DNA of 64,000 bases. It comes from Escallonia rubra. Lineage: Eukaryota > Streptophyta > Magnoliopsida > Escalloniales > Escalloniaceae. The translations under genes were made by a program, and so were the position numbers. Shown here one piece after another: positions 58,020 through 64,000 of the stretch (within the stretch, counting starts at the first letter, position 1; each line of letters starts with the position of its first letter). The stretch spans positions 1 through 64,000 of the forward strand of contig JAVXUO010000887.1 in the NCBI GenBank assembly GCA_033065855.1, given 5' to 3'. The notes under the pieces are model-generated. The model made no database searches, was not told the origin of the DNA, and saw only the letters and a program-made list of their open reading frames with translations.

Positions 58020-59060
58020 GACATTTTAACTGTATGTAAGAGTATGATAATTTTATAATGATGAAAGAGAATTTTATGCATTTTGAAATAAATAAGTGAA
58101 AGTAAAAGAGAAAAAAAACATTCATCTACCTTCATGTACTTTACGGATGTTAGTCATTTGACTGACAAAGTCTTGGAGTACCTATCTGTCTTTAGATCGA
58201 AGGAAGAATTTTTATTCTTTTACTTAAATTGAAAAATAAGAACAAGAAAAGAAAGATATCATGATTTTATTATTGAGTAACTTCTAAGAAAGTAAAAATC
58301 GAGGGTACGGTATATTTGGAAAGATCGTTACTTTAACTTTCACATGTAGTGCTTTTTTCATGGGAAGATGGAGTTTATAAGTGGACTTCGACCATCTTTA
58401 TACTTTGACATAAGGATTGAAATTGTGACAATCTACTTTGGTCAAATGGCACTAATGCCACTTTCCGAGTTTTTCACTAAAATAATAGAAGGTTTGTTAA
58501 TTTAAACACATTCCCTATAAATAAATAAAAAAGGCCACTTAACTCGGTGATATATAATATTTTTATTATATGTAAGAGTATGATACGAAGTAACTTTATA
58601 ACGATGAAAGAGAAATTTATGCATTTTTAAATAAAATGAGTGAAAGTAAAAGAGAAAAAAATGTTCATAAACGTTCATGTACTTTACGGATGTTAGTGAT
58701 CTGACTGACAAAATCTTAGAGCACCTTTCTGTCTTTAGACCGAAGGAAGAATTTCTATCCTTTCACTTAAATAAAAAAAAAGCAAGAAAAGAAAGATATC
58801 ATGATTTTTTTACCGAGTAACTTCTAAGATAGTCGAAATCGAGGACCATGGTACATTTTTGGAAAAATCGTTACTTTAACTTTCACATGTATTACTTTTT
58901 TCTTGAGAAGATGGAGTTTGTAAGTGGACTTCGACCATCTTTGTACTTTGACATAAGGATTGAAATTGTGAGAATCTACTCTGGTCAAATGGCATTAATG
59001 CCACTTTCCGAGGTCTTCACTTAAATAATGGAGAGTTTCTTAAAATTTCTCTCACAACAG
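58020..59060. repeat. 536-bp direct tandem duplication, diverged
   Basis: TGTAAGAGTATGAT at 58035 recurs at 58571. The order GATGAAAGAGAA, GTGAAAGTAAAAGAG, CATGTACTTTACGGATGTTAG, GTCTTTAGA, GAAAGATATCATGATTTT, TTCACATGTA and GACTTCGACCATCTTT is kept in both copies with many point changes. It lies upstream of the pectin acetylesterase gene. No coding signal was seen. Confidence 0.85.
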
Positions 59061-59171
59061 TAAAAGACATTCCCTATTAGAAAAAAGAAAAAAAAAAGTA
59101 ACTTTTGTCGGTGGTATTACTGGGTTTTGAGCCGAATGAGTGTCGGTAAGGTCACGGGATTCTCTGCCTTC

Positions 59172-59180
59172 ACTATAAAG
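59172..59180 (+). promoter_or_regulatory. Putative TATA box of the pectin acetylesterase gene
   Basis: CACTATAAAGC lies about 340 bp upstream of the start codon. The ATG sits just after an acceptor (TTGCAG at 59507-59511), so a 5'-UTR intron is likely, and this TATA box fits a transcript start near 59205. The donor may be the CACG|GTATAT at about 59360. Confidence 0.4.
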
Positions 59181-59512
59181 CAGCACTTTTCCTGAAAGTT
59201 CCTTTTAGCCGTGAGTGCTGTTTGGATTCTTTTCCTCAAGTTCTTGCCAATTACATCGGCACTCAACTGGGTTGCTTCCATATTCACTTTTCGCCTGAAC
59301 TGGTTCCCCCTGTCCCTTCTCTCTGCCTCCATTAGCCATGTATGCATTTCCCTCCTCACGGTATATGTTCTTGTTTTTGTGTGTTTGGGAAACTGGTACT
59401 TACACAGAGAGATGTGCGTATAGATCTGATTCTGACTCATACATCTCACTGATGTGCCCTGCTTTCTATCCCCTTTTAAGTGAGTTAACTTTTTTCCTGA
59501 CAATGTTGCAGC

Positions 59513-62191
59513 ATGGGAACTCCAAGATTAAGCCAATGGGTGTACATTTTAGTTGGTGTTCTGGTCTTGCTGAAAGCAGAAGGCTACTTTGTCGGTATTA
59601 CTTATGTGCAGAACGCCGTGGCTAAAGGAGCAGGTGAATCTTCATATATCTGGCACTTGGTTTTAGTTACTTTTGTTGAGATTCTATGCTTGTTCATCTC
59701 AATGTTAGCCTATTCAATTCTCGTATACTGCAGTTTGTCTGGACGGGAGTCCGCCGGCGTACCATCTTGAGGAGGGATTTGGAGCAGGAGTTAACAATTG
59801 GTTGGTACACATTGAGGTTGGTGATTCTGCCAACGAGCTATTGGAAGAAATTTACACCTATTTCTCTCTGAAGTCTGATCTATAAGTAACGATGAAGAAT
59901 CTTAAGCCCTTTCTTACTTGATCCATGATTTTAACCATATTATTGTAAGAAATGTTTTCTCCTATGATGAAGTTTTGGATAACTCCTACATTAAACTAGA
60001 GTTGACATAAGCAACTTTATTCTAAAGTATCTGCATATTTAGCTAACAAAAGTGGATCTCAAAGTTGCTCTTATAACATCCTACCGATGGCGTTTTAGGG
60101 AGGGGGATGGTGCAACAACGTAACAACTTGCTTAGCGCGTATCAATACTCGTTTGGGATCCTCGAAGCAAATGGTAAAACAAGTTGCTTTCTCAGGGATT
60201 TTGAGCAATAAGCCGCAGTTCAATCCAGGTAACCGTCTCACTAAAATTTGGCTGTTTTAATTATCGTTTTTAGTTGAACTCTATTTTTCCCTTGACACAT
60301 TTTCCTTGCTTATAACTTAACTCTGTTTTTTTCCAGACTTTTATAACTGGAATAAAATCAAGGTCAGGTATTGTGATGGAGCATCGTTCACTGGTGATGT
60401 GGAAGCAGTCAATCCTGTAAGTCATCTTATTGTTGTTCACTATATGTAGACATTGTTGAGAGGAGAATGACCGAGTCACACAGTAGTTAAACAAATGCGC
60501 GGGCATAAATCCAGTTCCGTTTGGACTTCACGGGATTCTGCTTATGTGACAATTTGTATCAGGCTACTAATCTGCACTACAGAGGAGCAAGGGTTTTTCT
60601 TGCAGTTATGGAGGATCTATTAGCAAAAGGAATGAAGAGTGCTGAAAATGTATGGTCCATTTCATTTTACTCCTATCCTCTTTTCCCCTGCCCCCCACCC
60701 CCAAAATGAAATTTAAATAGAAATAAATTTGGAAACGAACCTCCAATTACTATATTTGGTCTGAGAAACTCGTACAAAATTGATGTGATAGGCAATTCTT
60801 TCTGGCTGTTCAGCTGGTGGACTGACTTCAATATTAAACTGTGATAAATTCCGAGCAATCCTACCTGCGGGTACTAAAGTAAAATGCCTTGCCGACGCTG
60901 GTTACTTTACGAATCAGTAAGTTTTTGCATAGGCCATTGTAACTTAGTCTACTTCTATAGCTGTTGCATTGCTTAATATCGATTTCTTGTGTGAACCTAA
61001 ATCATCTGTATAACAGAAAGGATATTTCTGGAGCGCAACACATCGAAGGTTTTTACAATGAAGTGGTTACTACACATGTACTCTTCTTTCCTCAGTCCTT
61101 TGTAATGTTAATATCGTGTAGACTGTGGTGGTTTTAATCTCAATTGGGATGTTATCTCTTATTCTCAACTATTTTGCTTCTTTTCTGCTTTAGGGGTCGG
61201 CCAAAAATTTGCATCCATCCTGCACTTCAAAAATGAAACCTGGTTTGGTAAGAGTTTGGTGTCCTGCAAATGTGCTTGCTTTTGGTTATATACTATTTAG
61301 GTCTTTATAATTTAACGTACAATATTGCAGTGTTTTTTCCCGCAACACATGGCCCAAGAGATCAAGACACCACTCCTTGTTACAAATGCAGCCTATGATT
61401 CATGGCAGGTGAGATGATTTCCAATTTAAGTTTCCAATAGTCAAATACAGCTTATTAACTTTCAGTGATGCAAAAAAGGGAATACAGTGGCATCTCTCTT
61501 GTTTATCCATCAATCATGTTTATCCAGATAAAGAACATTTTGGCACCGGGTGTTGCTGATCCGCATGGAACCTGGCACAACTGCAAGCTTGATATTAAAA
61601 ATTGCTCGCCTGATCAACTCAAAATCATGCAAGGTCATTACCATGAACTCCTGCAAACTTTCTTATGTATATTTTGTACTCGCATAGTCTAAATTGCACA
61701 CGCTTGTCATTTTATATACTGGTTTACTAGAACTTGAAAGATCAGCTCATCCTCTTTCAAATGAGAATGAAACATGATTTCTTTTATGGGTTATCTCCAG
61801 ATTTCAGGTTGGAGTTCCTAAGTGCATTGACCGGATTGCAAAGCTCAGTATCCAACGGGATGTTTATCAACTCGTGCTATGCACACTGCCAAACTGAAAT
61901 GCAGGAGACATGGCTCAGGAGTGACTCCCCAGTGTTGAATGACAAGGTAAGTTAAGCATAAGTTATCTCTACAAATGCACAGAGACATTAGTTCCCTTTT
62001 TTATTTTGATACTGGTTAACATACACCTCATCACCCCTGTTTTGGTTGATCTGATCTATTTCTTTCTTGTTTTGTCTACGCAGACAATTGCAAAGGCTGT
62101 TGGAGACTGGTTTTACGATCGCAGCCCATTCCAGAAGATAGACTGCCCATACCCTTGTGATAAAACTTGCCATAATCGCATTTTTGAATAG
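59513..62191 (+). CDS. PAE: Pectin acetylesterase (CE13 family)
   Basis: Twelve exons: 59513-59633, 59734-59816, 60099-60228, 60337-60416, 60563-60649, 60792-60916, 61017-61077, 61194-61247, 61331-61408, 61528-61633, 61801-61946 and 62084-62191. All junctions are GT-AG and in phase; 1179 nt, 392 residues, normal for the family. Residues 1-24 are a hydrophobic signal peptide ([16 protein letters not shown]), so the enzyme is secreted to the cell wall, where it removes acetyl groups from pectin. Family blocks: [38 protein letters not shown], nucleophile Ser174 in SGCSAGG, Asp270 in NAAYDSWQ, and His337 in NSCYAHCQ, the three residues of the Notum/PAE triad. The many Cys residues fit a disulfide-rich secreted protein. 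The start is set by the acceptor one base before the ATG and by the signal peptide. No defect was seen. Confidence 0.95.
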
Positions 62192-62481
62192 CAACAGCAC
62201 CCGTTTATACTACTTCATATCATTAGCATACATATTCTTTGGCGCGGGGGTGACGATTGATTTGTCAAGTTCAGAGAATAAGTGAAGATCACCAAGCCAC
62301 AAATCTGTGTGATGGTGTTTATTTTCATTCATATTACATGTTACTCTATTAAACAAGCTATAAATGAAATCTACACCTTGAAGGTTTCTTAATTATAGCA
62401 TCCTTTTTGGTCATGTCAACGTTTGTTTTAGGTTTGCCTACTTTTTGTTGTTGGAGGTTTTAGAGGTTAGAATAAACTTTG

Positions 62482-62706
62482 GCTGCTACCCGAGTTGAAG
62501 GAATCTCCCTCCTACCTCATATATAATGACAATTAATAGTCGCTAAATGTCTCTAGGGCTTTCCTATTATTACTTACAGCGATAACTCTTAACATAATTT
62601 TTTTTAGCATCATTACATAAAAGCCACTAGAAACAATTAGCAACTATTAATTGTCGCTATATGGGGGGAGGGTAAGTGGAAGATTCCTTCAACCCGGGTA
62701 GCAGCT
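62482..62706. mobile_element. MITE, 225 bp, near the 3' end of the pectin acetylesterase gene
   Basis: The first bases GCTGCTACCCGAGTTGAAGG and the complement of the last bases GCTGCTACCCGGGTTGAAGG are inverted repeats with one mismatch. The match continues with GAATCT and CCTCC, then AATGACAATT/TAGCGACAATT. No target duplication is obvious. It carries no gene. It starts about 290 bp after the stop codon, so it may lie in or near the 3' UTR. Confidence 0.8.
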
Positions 62707-62818
62707 AAATTTTTTCCAAAGAAAAATCCCCTCTCTCACTCTCTAAGAGAGGCGATAAAACTGATACACTTCTCCGTCTCCGTTACCATCGCTGGTTTTC
62801 CCGACGCGTGGTTGACAT

Positions 62819-62820
<2 letters not shown>

Positions 62821-62865
<45 letters not shown>
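62821..62865. repeat. TA microsatellite
   Basis: About 22 TA units in a row. Confidence 0.95.
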
Positions 62866-62870
<5 letters not shown>

Positions 62871-62979
62871 GTAGAAAGTAGATTAGATCATTAGTTCAGG
62901 GTTTTTAGGATCATTTGCACATAAAACCTTATAGTTTGAAGGTTTGTGCGTATTTCACCTTATTATTTCAATTTTGGCG

Positions 62980-64000
62980 CAATTCACCTCAATGTTCATT
63001 AATTTGTGCTCAATTTACCAATTGACGGATTGAAGCCAATTTTTTGGATGCCCGTCAATTTCTCAGGGGGCAAATTCGTGACTTCAGTCGTCCAATCCAC
63101 CTTGGCAATCACATGTCCACCTCACCAAACCTGTTCAAACCACATCACCACTGCCAACACAAATTCTTTGACCAGCAAAATCCAAAGCTCTACAGATTAG
63201 GGCCAAGGTGATGGTTCAGACACATGCCAGCCCCAACAATGCCGTCCAAAACCCAACCACTACAGCGCCTCCAAACCCCCAATGGCACTATCGCCTTCCT
63301 ATCTCAATCAAGGCAGCTCCGTCCAAAACCCACCACTGCAGCGCCGTCCAAACCCCACCACTGCAGCGCCTTCTACCCCACCTCCATCATAGAGTCGTCC
63401 AACGCCTCATTTCCCCCCTCCCCCTCCCCCGGCAGCCCTTTCCAAACCCCTAACGGTGCTAACACCGTCCAACTGTAACGCTCGAAGACGACGTCAAACT
63501 CCGTCTTCTCCCCGACTATGGCAGGCACCTCCATGGCGGTGATCACAACGGGGCCGAAGGCGACAACGATGATGTTGAGCTTATCCTCTAGGTACTCGAC
63601 GAGCTTCTGCACGTCGGCGAGGGACAACTCAGTGATATCGTTGCCGAGGAAGACCGCTTTCTTGATGGCGTCAACAACGGTAATAGGGCATCAACGGGGT
63701 AGTGCGATTAGGAGGTTTAATCAGTTGAGGCAGAAGGTGTCGAATGAGAAGAAGGCGAGGATGGGGCGGAGGAGGCGATGCCGACATTGGCAGAGTTGAA
63801 GCTGCCTTTGAGGGTGTTGAGGAGGCTGAGGAAGGTGGGGATCGGGTTGGACAAGAGGTTGAAGTGGGTGATTGAAGCTGATGGTTTGGGGGCTGAATTG
63901 ACCTTTTTATCCTTAAAATCTTGACCGGCGTCCAAAAAATTAGATTTCAATCCGTCAATTGGTAAATCAAGCACAAATTAATGAACAGTGAGGTGAATTG
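62980..64000. mobile_element. Long-TIR element with captured gene sequence (Pack-MULE-like), cut by the window end
   Basis: The stretch 62980-63055 (CAATTCACCTCAATGTTCAT, then TTACCAATTGACGGATTGAA) is repeated inverted at 63923-64000 with few changes. The match is still running at the last base, so the right terminus is outside the window. Between them is GC-rich coding-like DNA (63200-63890), in contrast with the AT-rich flanks. Part of it resembles a ribosomal protein gene. This is the layout of a Pack-MULE. The outer left boundary is not fixed; it may lie as far out as 62890. Confidence 0.6.
63487..63684 (-). pseudogene. Ribosomal protein L7/L12-like gene fragment
   Basis: Minus-strand coding reads TVVDAIKKAVFLGNDITELS, then LADVQKLVEYLEDKL, then a Val/Ala/Pro-rich hinge, and EKTEFDVVFE. 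The order of an N-terminal helical segment, hinge and start of a C-terminal domain with EKTEFDVV is that of bacterial-type L7/L12, as found in plant chloroplast or mitochondrial ribosomes. It breaks off right after this motif and runs into unrelated Pro/Gly-rich sequence. So only a fragment was taken up. An upstream frame (63974-63717) ends in a stop and shows no domain. The match is by remembered pattern only. Confidence 0.45.

Overview
The window is nuclear DNA from a flowering plant, most likely a eudicot. The evidence is two spliced, AT-rich-intron genes with plant-type products (a CCR4-type deadenylase and a pectin acetylesterase) set in a dense field of plant transposons (CACTA, Ty3/gypsy, Mutator-like, hAT, MITEs). 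No bacterial-type operon, rRNA, tRNA or CRISPR array was seen.

Layout. Positions 1-5044 hold ends and the transposase-gene remnant of CACTA (En/Spm) elements. One CACTA end at 5044 cuts directly into the reverse transcriptase of a Ty3/gypsy element (5045-7556), whose pol has two RNase H regions and an integrase and so looks like the Tat lineage. That element is split near the end of pol by a giant inverted-repeat element (7590-20936). Beyond it, about 230 bp further on, comes an antisense, decayed gene with a plant mobile domain (PMD; 26213-21170). I read this as the antisense extra gene of the same gypsy element. It is itself split by a 2.1-kb solo LTR with a perfect 5-bp target duplication (22561-24665).

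The giant element is the most unusual object here. It is about 13.3 kb, starts and ends with the same sequence, and sits in a TA microsatellite. Each arm of roughly 5-6 kb carries a gene fusing a PMD to a Ulp1-type (C48) cysteine protease. The two genes point inward to a centre that holds the 5' end of a FAR1-type transposase gene. PMD genes and the FAR1 gene share one common leader module. The outer ends carry arrays of CACGTG boxes and of CCAACCGC/GCGGTTGG stem-loops. The left gene keeps every Ulp1 catalytic residue; the right one has a stop next to the catalytic His.

From 26.2 to 39.8 kb there is repeat-rich intergenic DNA: a 23-base G run and a 20-base C run, a 77-bp tandem repeat, another CACTA end at 33186, one small intact single-exon gene of unknown function (36481-36047) with a TATA box, and a 978-bp hAT element with a perfect 8-bp target duplication just upstream of it.

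From 47826 down to 39836 (minus strand) lies a complete nine-exon gene for a CCR4 homolog 4/HESPERIN-like deadenylase (370 codons from the first usable ATG). From 53938 down to about 48600 lies the LTR, primer-binding site, gag and protease of a second Ty3/gypsy element. From 59513 to 62191 (plus strand) lies a complete twelve-exon pectin acetylesterase gene (392 codons). The window ends inside a long-TIR element that appears to have captured part of a ribosomal protein L7/L12 gene.
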